Counted from the first letter of the stretch, positions 55,413 through 64,000 are shown. The stretch is DNA of 64,000 nucleotides from Gloeomargaritales cyanobacterium VI4D9 (GCA_927797885.1 OV696605.1:2021157-2085156), one strand, 5' to 3'. Program-made: numbers and translations. Notes: generated from the letters alone by a model not told the origin.

Positions 55413-55658
55413 CTAAGGGGTGTCGGTCAACCCATCCCCAACCAGTTCCGGTTTGAGTTTTTCCGCCATCTCAATAATTGCTCGGATAACCGGCTTATTA
55501 AAAGGGTCATCCAGGGCATCCATATCTTCGTAACGACAGCGTTTAGCGCACAGGGAAACCTGGTGGGTGACTTCATAGCGGTTACGGGCATCCCGCAGGA
55601 GTTCCTCAGTGCGGAACAGAATATGGTTTGGGTCAAATCGGCTACGGCGTTGCATCAT
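55413..55658 (-). CDS. rpoZ: RNA polymerase omega subunit
   Basis: 81 residues from ATG 55658 (a second ATG is directly downstream; the open frame extends to 55691 but the added residues are not conserved). It assists beta-prime folding and assembly of RNA polymerase. Signatures are the ILFRTEELLRDARNRYEVT helix and AKRCRYEDMDALDDPFNKPV, closely like cyanobacterial RpoZ (AKRRRYED). Expressed on its own between repeats and the channel gene. Confidence 0.93.
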   Translation of the reverse strand: MMQRRSRFDPNHILFRTEELLRDARNRYEVTHQVSLCAKRCRYEDMDALDDPFNKPVIRAIIEMAEKLKPELVGDGLTDTP

Positions 55659-55751
55659 GGAACAGCCCAGGGAACTAACGTATTTGCACAATTTATCTCA
55701 TCAATTTGTTTATGATAACATCCTTTTGGCAAAACCAGGGGGGCGGTCACC

Positions 55752-56894
55752 ATGCCCGGATTCAAGCTAGCATCCGTTGGGGGCACCGCGAAACATCGCT
55801 TCCCAGGGGGCATAAAATGGGCGTTCCCGCCGGGTCAGGTTTGGTTGGTTCTCAGAAAAATCCCTAGGGATACCCTGTGGGTAATCGGGCTAGGCATGGT
55901 CGGGGCGGTGGTGGGAATCCTGCTCTGGAGCGAGGGTGGATTTGTTAACCCCGCTACGGCTTGGGAGATTATCACCAATGTTTTGATTACCTTGGTGGGG
56001 GAATATCCCGATAAACCCAAAACCATTTTGGGGCAAGTTTTTCAGCTATTGCTTCTGCTGTTTGGTACGTTTATCTTTGGGGCATTAGTGGGAAAATTTT
56101 CCTCGTTCTTTGTCACCCAAGCCCTCTTACAGGAGAAAAATATGCAGGTATTTAACGACCATATCATTATCTGCAATTGGAATGAAAAGGCTCCGGCGGT
56201 AATTCACCAATTATTACAAGGGAATCAAAAACAACCCCGGGATATTGTGGTGATTTCGGCTTCGGAAATTCCCCAAAAAAATGAATTTATTTCTCAAACA
56301 CACGTTTACTTTATCCAGGCTGACCCCACCCACCATGCCACGTTACAAAAATTTTTTGCTCCCCAGGCGAAAGCCATTATTCTATTAGCGGATGAGGATA
56401 CGCAAGGACCGGATGAAAAGAATGCCCTCATTGCCCTAGCGATTAAACATTTAGAGCAAATCCCCCATTCCCAACGCAATATCCATGTGGTTGCTGAACT
56501 GGTGAATCTTGACCGCTATCGCCATCTCCAGGAGGCGGGGGTGGATGAAGTGGTGTCGGCACGGGACTACAGTTCGGGAATTATTGCCCAAAGTGCTTTA
56601 TTCAAAAATATGTCGGTGGTTTATCAACAACTGCTGACTTACACCGAGGATACCAATGAATTTTATTTTATTGAACCGGGGCATTATCCGGTCAGTTGGC
56701 AGGGGTTATCCTTTGGGGAATTAAGCCAACAGGTGAGCCGATTGAGTCAACCGGAACAGCCCTTGATGCTGGTAGGGATTCGCCGGGGGGATGGAGCCAT
56801 TTTACTCAACCCCAAACGCAGTCAATTTCAGTATTTAGCCCCGGATGATACTCTGATTATCATGGCATTTCAACCCATTGCCACGTTGGGGTAA
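55752..56894 (+). CDS. Ion channel-like protein with RCK/TrkA-N domain
   Basis: 380 residues. Two membrane helices (about 42-62 and 95-118) flank a pore loop WEIITNVLITLVGEYPDKP. The signature TVGYG is replaced by LVGEYPD, so selectivity for K+ is unsure. The Rossmann domain after about 130 starts NDHIIICNWNEKAPAVIHQL, as in RCK/TrkA-N regulators, with IILLADEDTQGPDEKNALIAL. It resembles the BK/CASTOR-like channel family. It begins 93 bp upstream-divergent from rpoZ. Confidence 0.85.
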   Translation: MPGFKLASVGGTAKHRFPGGIKWAFPPGQVWLVLRKIPRDTLWVIGLGMVGAVVGILLWSEGGFVNPATAWEIITNVLITLVGEYPDKPKTILGQVFQLLLLLFGTFIFGALVGKFSSFFVTQALLQEKNMQVFNDHIIICNWNEKAPAVIHQLLQGNQKQPRDIVVISASEIPQKNEFISQTHVYFIQADPTHHATLQKFFAPQAKAIILLADEDTQGPDEKNALIALAIKHLEQIPHSQRNIHVVAELVNLDRYRHLQEAGVDEVVSARDYSSGIIAQSALFKNMSVVYQQLLTYTEDTNEFYFIEPGHYPVSWQGLSFGELSQQVSRLSQPEQPLMLVGIRRGDGAILLNPKRSQFQYLAPDDTLIIMAFQPIATLG

Positions 56895-56910
56895 GCCTGG
56901 GGGTTCCCTA

Positions 56911-57522
56911 ATGACTCTTGCGCCGCAACTCTTGACGACCCAAGCCCAGACCCATTTGGGGGGGGTGACGGTGTTTTTGGTGGGGATGATGGGCTGTGGC
57001 AAAAGCACCACCGGGAAACGGTTAGCCAGCCGTTTGGGGTACACCTTTTGCGATACGGATCAGTTGATTACCCAAGTCACGGGGCTGGGGATTGCGGAAT
57101 TGTTTGCCCAGGAGGGGGAGGTGGGGTTCCGGCGGTTGGAATCCCAGGTGTTGGCGCAGGTGGCGAGTCATACCCGTTTGGTGGTGGCGACGGGGGGGGG
57201 CGTGGTCACCCAACCCCTGAATTGGAGTTATCTGCATCATGGGGTGGTGGTCTGGTTGGATGCGCCCCTGGAGGTGTTGGTGTCCCGGCTGAGTCAACGG
57301 CAGGACCGTCCTTTGCTCGCCCAGGATAGCCAGGACCCGGAGCGGTTGCGCCAGCGTTTGGGGGAATTGCTCGCCCAACGGCACAGCTACTACGCCCAGG
57401 CGGATGTACGGGTGGAGATTGGGGCGGGGATGACCGTCGGGGGCGTGACCAGGGCGATTTTGCGGGGGATTGTCGGGAACACCCACCCCCGTAGTCAGTC
57501 ATTACCTAAGCTCGTAGAATAA
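56911..57522 (+). CDS. aroK: Shikimate kinase
   Basis: 203 residues from ATG 56911 (the frame opens 33 bp earlier inside the channel gene). It phosphorylates shikimate in the common aromatic pathway. The P-loop VGMMGCGKSTTGKR lies at about 25-38, the shikimate-binding DTDQLI and FAQEGEVGFRRLE follow, then the GGG loop ATGGGVVTQP and lid QRQDRPLLAQD. The N-terminal 20 residues are an extra extension. The gene ends just before the Deg protease. Confidence 0.96.
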   Translation: MTLAPQLLTTQAQTHLGGVTVFLVGMMGCGKSTTGKRLASRLGYTFCDTDQLITQVTGLGIAELFAQEGEVGFRRLESQVLAQVASHTRLVVATGGGVVTQPLNWSYLHHGVVVWLDAPLEVLVSRLSQRQDRPLLAQDSQDPERLRQRLGELLAQRHSYYAQADVRVEIGAGMTVGGVTRAILRGIVGNTHPRSQSLPKLVE

Positions 57523-57533
57523 AAACAGTAACC

Positions 57534-58772
57534 ATGAGAACCCATCGGCAAACTGGGGGAAAGGGGATGCAACCAAAAACCTGGTTTCAATTGTTGACCC
57601 ACGCTTTGGCGGTTTTAGTGGGAGTGATGGTGACGGTGGTGGGGTTCCACGCCCTGCCCTCCCAGGCGGACCCCTTGGATCAGGTGGTGGCGAGTTCCCC
57701 GGTGGCTTTGACCAGCAGTAATGCCAAACCGGCAACCAATTTTGTCGTCGCCGCGGTGCAAAAGGTGGGACCGGCGGTGGTGCGGATTGATACGGAGCGC
57801 ACGGTGAGCCTGGGGATTGACCCGTTTTTGGACGACCCGTTTTTCCGCCGCTTCTTCGGCGACAGTGGCTTTAATATCCCCCGGGAACGCACCGAGCGGG
57901 GGCAGGGTTCCGGGTTCATTGTGGATAAAAATGGCACGATCATCACCAATGCCCACGTGGTGGAAGGGGCACAGAAAGTTAGCGTTACCCTCACGGATGG
58001 GCGGCAGTTGTCGGCACAGGTGCGGGGGACGGATGAGGTGACCGACCTAGCGGTGCTAAAACTGGAAAATCCGCCGGGGAATTTGCCGGTAGCGACGTTA
58101 GGGGATTCCAGTCGGGTGCAGGTGGGGGACTGGGCGATTGCGATGGGGAATCCCTTGGGGCTGGACAATACGGTGACGCTGGGGATTATCAGCAATTTGC
58201 GCCGGAGCAGTTCGGAGGTGGGGATTCCCGATAAGCGATTGAATTTCATCCAAACCGATGCGGCGATTAATCCGGGCAACTCCGGTGGGCCTTTGCTCAA
58301 TGCCAATGGGGAAGTGATTGGGATCAATACGGCGATTCGGGCGGGGGCGGAGGGGATTGGCTTTGCGATTCCGGTGGATTTGGCGAAGACCATTACCCCC
58401 ATTTTGGCGGAAGGGAAGACCGTGCCCCATCCCTACATTGGGGTGGTGATGAGTACCCTGACCCCGGAACTGGCACGGCAAATCAATAGCGACCCGAACA
58501 GTACCATCCGGGTGCCCGAGACCAGTGGGGTGATTATCCGGCAGGTGATCCCCAACAGTCCGGCGGCGGAGGCGGGTTTGCGCCGGGGGGATGTGATCAC
58601 CGAGGTGGCGGGGCAGAAGGTGACTACTGCCGACCAACTCCAGCGGATTGTGGAACAAAGCCAGGTGGGTCAGCGGCTGGAGATGCGGGTACGGCGGGGT
58701 GACCAAACCGTAGCCTTGAATGTCCGCACGGGCGACCGCAAGCAGGTGATGGGGCAAAATCCCCGGAACTAG
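57534..58772 (+). CDS. Deg/HtrA-type serine protease with PDZ domain
   Basis: 412 residues. A signal/anchor segment (about 20-40) is followed by a trypsin core with His141 (TNAHVVEG), Asp171 (TDLAVLKLE) and Ser250 (NPGNSGGPLLN). One PDZ domain lies at about 305-400 (GVIIRQVIPNSPAAEAGLRR). Cyanobacteria normally have three such proteases (HhoA, HhoB, HtrA), and I cannot tell which one this is. It acts on damaged envelope or periplasmic proteins. The start is 11 bp after the aroK stop. Confidence 0.95.
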   Translation: MRTHRQTGGKGMQPKTWFQLLTHALAVLVGVMVTVVGFHALPSQADPLDQVVASSPVALTSSNAKPATNFVVAAVQKVGPAVVRIDTERTVSLGIDPFLDDPFFRRFFGDSGFNIPRERTERGQGSGFIVDKNGTIITNAHVVEGAQKVSVTLTDGRQLSAQVRGTDEVTDLAVLKLENPPGNLPVATLGDSSRVQVGDWAIAMGNPLGLDNTVTLGIISNLRRSSSEVGIPDKRLNFIQTDAAINPGNSGGPLLNANGEVIGINTAIRAGAEGIGFAIPVDLAKTITPILAEGKTVPHPYIGVVMSTLTPELARQINSDPNSTIRVPETSGVIIRQVIPNSPAAEAGLRRGDVITEVAGQKVTTADQLQRIVEQSQVGQRLEMRVRRGDQTVALNVRTGDRKQVMGQNPRN

Positions 58773-58834
58773 GGATTGTCTGGGGTTGCACCGATTGGGT
58801 ATAAGGGAGTGAATATCCCTTTCCAGGTACTCCC

Positions 58835-59968
58835 GTGACCGTCCGGGTGCTATGGCTTCAGGTTTGGGCATTGGCACTGATGCAGGGAGCCATTACCCTG
58901 GCCTGGGTGTTTTACCAGCTTTATCTCAAATCCCTGTTGACCGGGTTGGGGATGGATGCCTCCCTGGCAATGGTCATTTTGTTGGTCGAGAATGGGCTGG
59001 CAACCCTGGTGGAACCCGTGGTGGGAAGTTGTTCCGACGATACCCAACGCTGGTTGGGCACCCGTTTTCCCTGGATCGTGGCGGGGGGAGTGGGGGCATC
59101 CCTGTTGTTTTTGTTGATTCCCTCGATTTTGGGATTCCCCCGGTCGGTGGCGCAGGCATGGTTGATTCCCCTATTGTTGGCTTGGGCGTTGGCGATGAGT
59201 GTGTTTCGGGCACCGGCGATGTCTTTGTTGGGACGGTACGCCTTTGCCACCCGTTTACCCCAGGCGGCGAGTGTGTTGACCTTGGTGGGATCCCTGGCGG
59301 CGGCGGTGGGGGTGGTGGCGCAACCCCTGATTGTCTCCTGGGGGGGCGGGCTGACCTTTGCTTTGGGGTCAGGGGTGCTGTTGGGGGCAACCCTATTACT
59401 GCAGCAGGTGCATCCTCCCTCAGAAGCGGGGGCGGTGGCGAACCCCACGGTGGGCTTGGTACCCAGCCATTTGGTCTTAATTTTTGGGACGGGCATGGCG
59501 GTGAGTGTGGGGTTTCGCCTCCTGGTGCAAAGCCTGCCGGAACCACGGGTGGCGATGCTGGGGAGTTTGTTCCTCACGGTGGCGGTGACGGCGATCCCGG
59601 CGGGCACCCTCGCCCAACGCTGGGGGAATTCCATCGCTATGCTGACCGGGTTGGGCGTGATGGCGGCGGGCTTATTGCTCCTGACCCAGGTGCAGTCGGC
59701 GGGCATGGGGGTCGCCGTGACAGTCCTTGTGGGGGCGAGCTTGAGTTTGGTTCTCAATGGGGCAATTCCCTTTGCCCTGGGTTTGGTGCCCCCTGCCCGA
59801 GCGGGGTTGGGAACGGGGATGTATTTTGGTGGGGGAGCTTTGGGTGCCAGTTTATTTTTGGGATTTTTAACACCGGACTTATCGGCTCAGGTCGCCTCCT
59901 GGCTGGGCATGGCAGCCTTTCTGGTCGCTGGGGGATTGGTGAGCCTGAGTCTCAAGACAACCCACTAG
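58835..59968 (+). CDS. Major facilitator-type transporter
   Basis: 377 residues from GTG 58835. About eleven or twelve membrane helices alternate with short loops. The loop after helix 2 has SDDTQRWLGTRFPWIVAGG, the variant of the MFS motif A (GxxxDRxGRR type) seen in the sugar/LacY-like GPH branch. The N- and C-halves both show the MFS pattern. The substrate is unknown. The 3' end overlaps the convergent GT41 gene by 17 bp. Confidence 0.85.
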   Translation: MTVRVLWLQVWALALMQGAITLAWVFYQLYLKSLLTGLGMDASLAMVILLVENGLATLVEPVVGSCSDDTQRWLGTRFPWIVAGGVGASLLFLLIPSILGFPRSVAQAWLIPLLLAWALAMSVFRAPAMSLLGRYAFATRLPQAASVLTLVGSLAAAVGVVAQPLIVSWGGGLTFALGSGVLLGATLLLQQVHPPSEAGAVANPTVGLVPSHLVLIFGTGMAVSVGFRLLVQSLPEPRVAMLGSLFLTVAVTAIPAGTLAQRWGNSIAMLTGLGVMAAGLLLLTQVQSAGMGVAVTVLVGASLSLVLNGAIPFALGLVPPARAGLGTGMYFGGGALGASLFLGFLTPDLSAQVASWLGMAAFLVAGGLVSLSLKTTH

Positions 59969-62099
59969 CCTGGTAGATGCGCCACATTTCCTGCAAGGCA
60001 GAACCAAACTGCTGGGCAAACCGTTTGCCGTTCCACAGGGGGGAAGTGCGACGGCTCTCCAGCAACCGTTGGCGGATGTCCTGGCGTAGGGCACTATCCG
60101 TCCCTAACCGCACCCCCCAGTCCACATATTCCTCGGCACTGTGGGCAATCCCCTCGCTAATACCACATTGGGTCAAAAAGGCGTAGCTATTGCGGGCGGC
60201 AAACTGTTGCCCCACCCGAGTCACCAGGGGAATCCCCAGCCAGAGGGCTTCCAAGGTGGTGGTCGCCCCATTATAGGGATAGGTATCTAAAATTACATCC
60301 GCCAGACATTGTACATTCGCCCGATGCACATATTCGCTATCCACTGGGGGTAAAAAGCGCAGGCGTTGGGGGTCAATACCCAGGGCTTGGGCTTGGGTGC
60401 GGAATTGCTCCTGGAGTCCCGCATTCATGTGTAAGGACTTGATGCACAGGTAGCTGTTGGGTACTTTTTGTAAAATTTGGAGTTGCCAATGCACCACATC
60501 GGGATGGCGTTTGTAATTGCTTTGGGCGGTGAAAAAAATCACATCCGTCGGGTCAATCCCCAGGTCTTCCCGCCGCACATCCGGCACGCCAATTTCAAAC
60601 CCATCCACCGCAATATAGGTTTCCGGGAGCCGCCAAATGGTTTCCTGATAATAATCCTGGGCATTTTCAGGCAGTACCCAGGGGTCGGCAATGAAATAAT
60701 CAATCGTGTCCATCCCACTCGCATCCCAACCCAACCAGGTGACTTGAATCGGGGCAGGCTTAAATGCCAAAACCGCACAGGTGGTATTCAGGGTTAAACT
60801 ATCTACATCAATTAAAATGTGAATCCCATCGGCGGCAATTTTTTTCGCCAGCGGTTGTGAATAATCGTGGTAGTAATAATGTTCACATTTATCTACGAAC
60901 CAAGAGCGACCCAAGTTATCCGGTGGACTGGTGATGTAATAAAGAAATAATTCCAATTGTTCTTGATTGTAATAGTTAAAAAAAGTGCGGGCTAACCAAC
61001 CGACGGAATGGCGGGTTAAAGAACGGGATAAAAAACCCACCCGTAGCCGTTCCGAAGTTCCCAGGGTTGGGGATTGGTAAAGATAGGGAGTGCCGTTGCG
61101 AATTTTTGCCCCTGACCGGGAGACCACCCGACTGAGGACGGGGCGATCCTGTTGGGGTTGATCCCGCAAATAAGCCGTGAAAAACCCGGCGGTCAAGGGG
61201 GGTTCACTGACACTTTGGGCATGAAATAATTGGTCATCCGCTCCATAGGCAAACTCGGCAAGAGCCTGGTGGTACAGCGGAATTAATTGCACCGCTTCAT
61301 GCCAACGACTGCCCCCCATTTTCATGAGGATTTTCATCAAAATTGCCCTAGCCCGCACCCGGTCAGCGAAAGAGCATTCCGGTTCCAATTCGACATACCG
61401 TTGCGCCAATTCCAGGGCACGGTCTAAGTCCCCCATATCTTCGTACAAATTGGCTAAACGACCCAGAATTTCCGTATTGTTGGGAGCAAAATCCCAGGCT
61501 ATTTTTAGTATGCGTTCACTGACCGCCGGTGCCTGATATTTCCACTGGATTTTGCCACTCGCAACCGCTAATGCCCGGGCGAAAACCACCGGGGACAGGT
61601 GGGGGCGGCAAGCCATAATCAATGCCTCAACTTCAGGACTAAATTCCACCTCCCCAACCACTGCCAACAGGGTGGCATAGACCATTTCCCAAGGCAATTG
61701 GGGCTGGGCGTTGAGGGTTTGGATCGCCGTCTCCAGTTCATCGGGTGCTAAATTACCACTGGTCGCCGCCAACTGGATCAAAGATAATAACCGCTCTGGG
61801 CTGGGAGCCAATTCCTGCGCCACCCGGTAGAGTTCTAAACTGACCTGGGGTTGGGTGTCCCGATACCCCTCAGCCTGCGCTCCCAACCATTCCCCCAAAG
61901 CCTGGATTTGGTCAGCATCCAGCACAGTCAACGCCTGAAACCACCACCCCTGCGCCGCCTCGGTATCCCCTTGCAAAAAATAAGCCAAGCCCCCATAGCC
62001 CCACGCCGGGATGTCCTGAGGATGGGTGGTTAAAACCGCTTCCGCCTGAGCGATTAACCCCGGATAGTCCTCGTCAGCTAACCAGGTTTCCCAATTCAT
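59952..62099 (-). CDS. O-GlcNAc transferase-like protein (GT41) with N-terminal TPRs
   Basis: 715 residues. The first part (1-300) has degenerate TPR-like helical repeats (PERLLSLIQLAATSGNLAP, NLYEDMGDLDRALELAQRY). The C-terminal half is the GT41/SPINDLY catalytic region: LRVGFLSRSLTRHSVGWL, IHILIDVDSL, PIQVTWLGWDASGMDTIDYF and VDSEYVHRANVQCLADVILDT with the nucleotide-sugar pocket at NGATTTLEALWLGIPLVT. It glycosylates an acceptor, protein in eukaryotes; in bacteria the acceptor is mostly unknown. The ATG overlaps the stop of the MerR gene (ATGA). Confidence 0.9.
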   Translation of the reverse strand: MNWETWLADEDYPGLIAQAEAVLTTHPQDIPAWGYGGLAYFLQGDTEAAQGWWFQALTVLDADQIQALGEWLGAQAEGYRDTQPQVSLELYRVAQELAPSPERLLSLIQLAATSGNLAPDELETAIQTLNAQPQLPWEMVYATLLAVVGEVEFSPEVEALIMACRPHLSPVVFARALAVASGKIQWKYQAPAVSERILKIAWDFAPNNTEILGRLANLYEDMGDLDRALELAQRYVELEPECSFADRVRARAILMKILMKMGGSRWHEAVQLIPLYHQALAEFAYGADDQLFHAQSVSEPPLTAGFFTAYLRDQPQQDRPVLSRVVSRSGAKIRNGTPYLYQSPTLGTSERLRVGFLSRSLTRHSVGWLARTFFNYYNQEQLELFLYYITSPPDNLGRSWFVDKCEHYYYHDYSQPLAKKIAADGIHILIDVDSLTLNTTCAVLAFKPAPIQVTWLGWDASGMDTIDYFIADPWVLPENAQDYYQETIWRLPETYIAVDGFEIGVPDVRREDLGIDPTDVIFFTAQSNYKRHPDVVHWQLQILQKVPNSYLCIKSLHMNAGLQEQFRTQAQALGIDPQRLRFLPPVDSEYVHRANVQCLADVILDTYPYNGATTTLEALWLGIPLVTRVGQQFAARNSYAFLTQCGISEGIAHSAEEYVDWGVRLGTDSALRQDIRQRLLESRRTSPLWNGKRFAQQFGSALQEMWRIYQASGLS

Positions 62100-63097
62100 G
62101 CGGAACCCAGTTGGGGGGCATAGACGTGACCGTCCGGCAGGGTCGTCCCCCAGAGGTTGGCGGTGGCGAGGCTATCGGCATGGAGCCGGGCTTGGGTCAA
62201 ATCCGCCCCACTCAAATTGGCGCCCCACAGGGATGCCCCTTCCAGGTTGCTATCCCGTAAATTTGCCCCGATTAATATCGCCTCACTCAGGTTGGCATTT
62301 TGCAAATTCGCTCCCGTGAGATTCGCCCCCCCCAAATTTGCCCCCACTAAATTTGCTCCCAGCAAATCCGCTTCACTCAAATCCGTGCCAATCAGAATCG
62401 CCCCAATCATTTGGCTATGGCGAAAGTAGCCCCCAATCGCATCCGCCCCGGTGAGATTTGCCCCGATCAGACGGCTGTCCTCCAAGACCACCTCCTCTAA
62501 ATTGGCCAGCATCAACTGCGCCCGGCTCAAATCAGCACCACTCAGGTTCACCCCGGACAAATTGGCTTGGATCAAATCCAACCCCTGAAAATCCCGTTCC
62601 CCCGCCATATAGCGCTGGAGCAACTGCTCTCGCCCTACCCAATTTCCCCCTAGGGCAGGAGCATAGGTGGGATGGGCGGCTTCCCTCAACCAATCCGCTA
62701 AGGTACGGTCATCCCCCTTGGCCTCATCCATTTCCGGCAATTGGGTCGCCAACCGCTCAAACCGCTGAACAATCGCCTGGTGGGTGGCTTGTAATTGTCT
62801 CGCCTGTTGCGCTAGGGTCTGTAACCGTTCCTGCACCAGCCGACGAAAACTGCCGCAGGGATTGACCCCCTGGGCTTGCAGATGCACCAGATGTTTAATA
62901 TCCTCCAGGGTCAGTCCGAACAGCTTGCTGTGCTGAATGAAGAGCAACTGGGTTAAAGATTCCGCCGGGTAGAGCCGGTAGCCACTCTTGTTGCGCTGGG
63001 GGGGTGCCAGAAGTCCCTCCCGCTCATAGAAGCGAATCGTCTGGGGCGATACCCCCGCCTGGGTACTCAATTCGCCAATCAGCCAGCCCCGTTCCAT
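62096..63097 (-). CDS. MerR-type regulator fused to a pentapeptide-repeat domain
   Basis: 333 residues from ATG 63097, with AGGA upstream. Residues 1-70 are a MerR winged helix (LIGELSTQAGVSPQTIRFYEREGLL, split: GELSTQAGVSPQTIRFYERE). Residues 75-130 form the long dimer helix, preceded by one Cys in GVNPCGSFRRLV. After a linker, residues 170-320 are pentapeptide repeats (ANLSGVNLSGADLSRAQLML and similar). The linker QRYMAGERDFQGLDL and the end TLPDGHVYAP resemble the free pentapeptide protein at 15199-15702. The gene overlaps the GT41 gene by 4 bp and probably controls its expression, which is inference. Confidence 0.9.
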   Translation of the reverse strand: MERGWLIGELSTQAGVSPQTIRFYEREGLLAPPQRNKSGYRLYPAESLTQLLFIQHSKLFGLTLEDIKHLVHLQAQGVNPCGSFRRLVQERLQTLAQQARQLQATHQAIVQRFERLATQLPEMDEAKGDDRTLADWLREAAHPTYAPALGGNWVGREQLLQRYMAGERDFQGLDLIQANLSGVNLSGADLSRAQLMLANLEEVVLEDSRLIGANLTGADAIGGYFRHSQMIGAILIGTDLSEADLLGANLVGANLGGANLTGANLQNANLSEAILIGANLRDSNLEGASLWGANLSGADLTQARLHADSLATANLWGTTLPDGHVYAPQLGSA

Positions 63098-63154
63098 TGA
63101 TATTCCTATCGCCACCATCACCCATTGTAAAGGCTCTGGTTCAAAGAGAAGTTA

Positions 63155-63271
63155 TACAGTCTATTTATCAATTAAAGGATGCAAAAAGCCTCGATTATCC
63201 TAAAGGCTTACCGTGATTGACCTAGGGCAAACGGGGTTCAACTGTATCCCATAACCACTCAAAAGACTGTA
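63155..63271. mobile_element. Family C MITE (copy C3)
   Basis: 117 bp including TA at both sides. It lies in the leader of the MerR gene, 58 bp from its ATG, so it may influence its promoter. It has the same ends CAGTCTATTTAT and AAAAGACTG. Confidence 0.85.
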
Positions 63272-63448
63272 GGCTAATCGCTTGCCCTGTAGGAGCCTTG
63301 GAAGGTTGCGGGAATTGTTTTGACCGACTCAAGCCAATCAAGGACACCTCTATAGCTAGGTAGGTTAAGGTTGTCACCTTAAGATTCTGGGAAACCAATG
63401 TGGGGCTACGCCCAGCGACCCATATCATGTCAACCTTTGTATGCTCAG

Positions 63449-63563
63449 CTATATTAATTCGCAACCATTGCGAATGACCCCTGCGTTATTGATAATTGCC
63501 AACAAGAGAATCGGGCTTCCAAACCTGCCGTGTAAGTACAAAAATCAATAAATAGAGGTGCCC
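63449..63563. repeat. Family B repeat (copy B4, inverted)
   Basis: It reads in reverse orientation: TGCGAATGACCCCTGCGTTATTG, GTGTAAGTACAAAAATC, and the end AATAGAGGTGCCC. A GGACACCTCTATAG end at 63343 may belong to a larger composite. Confidence 0.65.
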
Positions 63564-63609
63564 TGTAGTAGTAGTTTCAGCTACTGTCCTAAAGGCACCT
63601 TGAAGTGAA

Positions 63610-64000
63610 TTAACTCTGGATCAACCCCTGCAACCGCTCAGCCAAAAGCTCCGTAACCTGATTCACTACCTCCCGGGCGGCTTTGCGGCTACTGCGGTAG
63701 GTATCCCAATAGTCATTCAGCCGGATCGGTTCCCCCACCCGCACCGCTACCCAGCGCTTGCCCAGATGCACCGGTTGGTCTTTGCCCTGGAGATGGGTCA
63801 CCACCGACCAGAGAATCAGGGTAGTTTCCGCAAAACGATCCGCCGAGGGCTTTTCCCGCACATAATCCCCGGTCACACTGGTCAGCCGTTCCACCAACTG
63901 CATATGCCACAGGCGCAATGCCGCTTCCTGGGCAATCCGGTCGGCTAAACTGCGAGCCAAGGGGGACAGGTCGTGCAAATCCTGCCGGTACATCCAGTCC
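63610..64000 (-). CDS. Partial acyltransferase-like protein (C-terminal part)
   Basis: 130 codons at the right edge, open past 64000. An internal ATG at 63993 exists, but the frame continues, so the start is outside. The piece has SADRFAETTLILWSVV and KRWVAVRVGEPIRLNDYW and a C-terminal helix. It resembles the C-terminal part of cyanobacterial glycerol-phosphate acyltransferase-like proteins (WVxVxVGEPI pattern). Without the catalytic HxxxxD part the assignment stays tentative. Confidence 0.6.
   Translation of the reverse strand, partial: DWMYRQDLHDLSPLARSLADRIAQEAALRLWHMQLVERLTSVTGDYVREKPSADRFAETTLILWSVVTHLQGKDQPVHLGKRWVAVRVGEPIRLNDYWDTYRSSRKAAREVVNQVTELLAERLQGLIQS

Noticed and set aside
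57680-58402. 240-codon minus-strand frame
   Set aside because: Antisense to the Deg protease; no motif.
58852-59976. 374-codon glycine-rich frame
   Set aside because: Frame-shifted shadow of the MFS transporter; no domain and extreme Gly content. The minus-strand frames at 58921-59757 and 58974-59546 are shadows as well.

Overview
The window is chromosomal DNA of a unicellular-type, beta-carboxysome cyanobacterium. The evidence is psbO (oxygen-evolving complex), the carboxysome shell protein CcmP, the alkane pair ado/aar, a COP23-domain protein, a group 3 (SigF-type) sigma factor, an omega subunit of cyanobacterial type, glgB, a TIGR00297/VTE6-type phytyl-phosphate kinase and many small cyanobacterial families (DUF751, DUF2752, DUF4079). 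I cannot name the species from sequence alone. There is no large prophage, no CRISPR array and no intact transposase gene. Most genes are housekeeping or cyanobacterial core genes in short operons.

Layout. 1-8.1 kb: partial membrane protein, TPR protein, secD without secF, DUF2752, a serine hydrolase, a two-cluster ferredoxin followed 6 bp later by an M50-like membrane protein, pheS. 8.1-12 kb: ccmP, then ado and aar (fatty acyl-ACP to aldehyde to alkane), then an AT-rich accessory pair (lipoprotein plus YiiX-like papain-fold hydrolase). 12.3-20 kb: a P1B-type ATPase without the CPx motif, a pentapeptide-repeat protein, a sugar-nucleotide pyrophosphorylase, argS, TPR protein, PlsC-like acyltransferase. 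20-31.6 kb: glgB with a small coupled membrane protein, COP23 protein plus trypsin-like protease, psbO, sigF overlapping a ROK kinase, a 59-codon orphan, succinate-semialdehyde dehydrogenase, VTE6-like kinase, tyrA. 31.7-36.7 kb: small conserved genes, a saccharopine-dehydrogenase-like oxidoreductase, an orphan TRAP DctQ, tRNA-Gln, a HAD hydrolase. 36.7-39.6 kb: accessory patch with a candidate sRNA, an omegaRNA-like element, three Uma2 genes and the 3' end of a DUF1156 methylase gene. 39.9-50 kb: Ser/Thr kinase, LpxB-like protein, AMIN-M23 peptidase, Cache-HAMP sensor, a GT/PGM fusion, methyltransferase. 50-64 kb: another Uma2, lepA, pyrH-frr, a truncated glycosyltransferase, rpoZ, a K+-channel/RCK protein, aroK, a Deg protease, MFS, GT41 overlapping a MerR-pentapeptide fusion, and a partial acyltransferase.

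Nearly every intergenic space longer than 300 bp is filled with short non-autonomous repeats. By eye I separate six families. A: about 100 bp, ends TATAGCAATCCTA. B and D: shared ends GGGCACCTCTAT, different cores. C: 117 bp, ends TA-CAGTCT. E: the core of B with other ends. F: 143 bp, ends GGCGTTGCTGAA. Two C copies sit inside other repeats, which proves TA target duplication. Some copies are chimeras of two families. The A elements have cut off two genes (DUF1156 methylase, glycosyltransferase).

The most interesting non-coding item is a pair of about 245-bp elements in opposite orientation (1893-2135 and 36957-37201). They are about 90% alike by eye, carry no ORF, and share a perfect 9-bp long-range helix plus a pseudoknot. 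They look like stand-alone HEARO/omegaRNA elements of the IscB type; this identification is a hypothesis.
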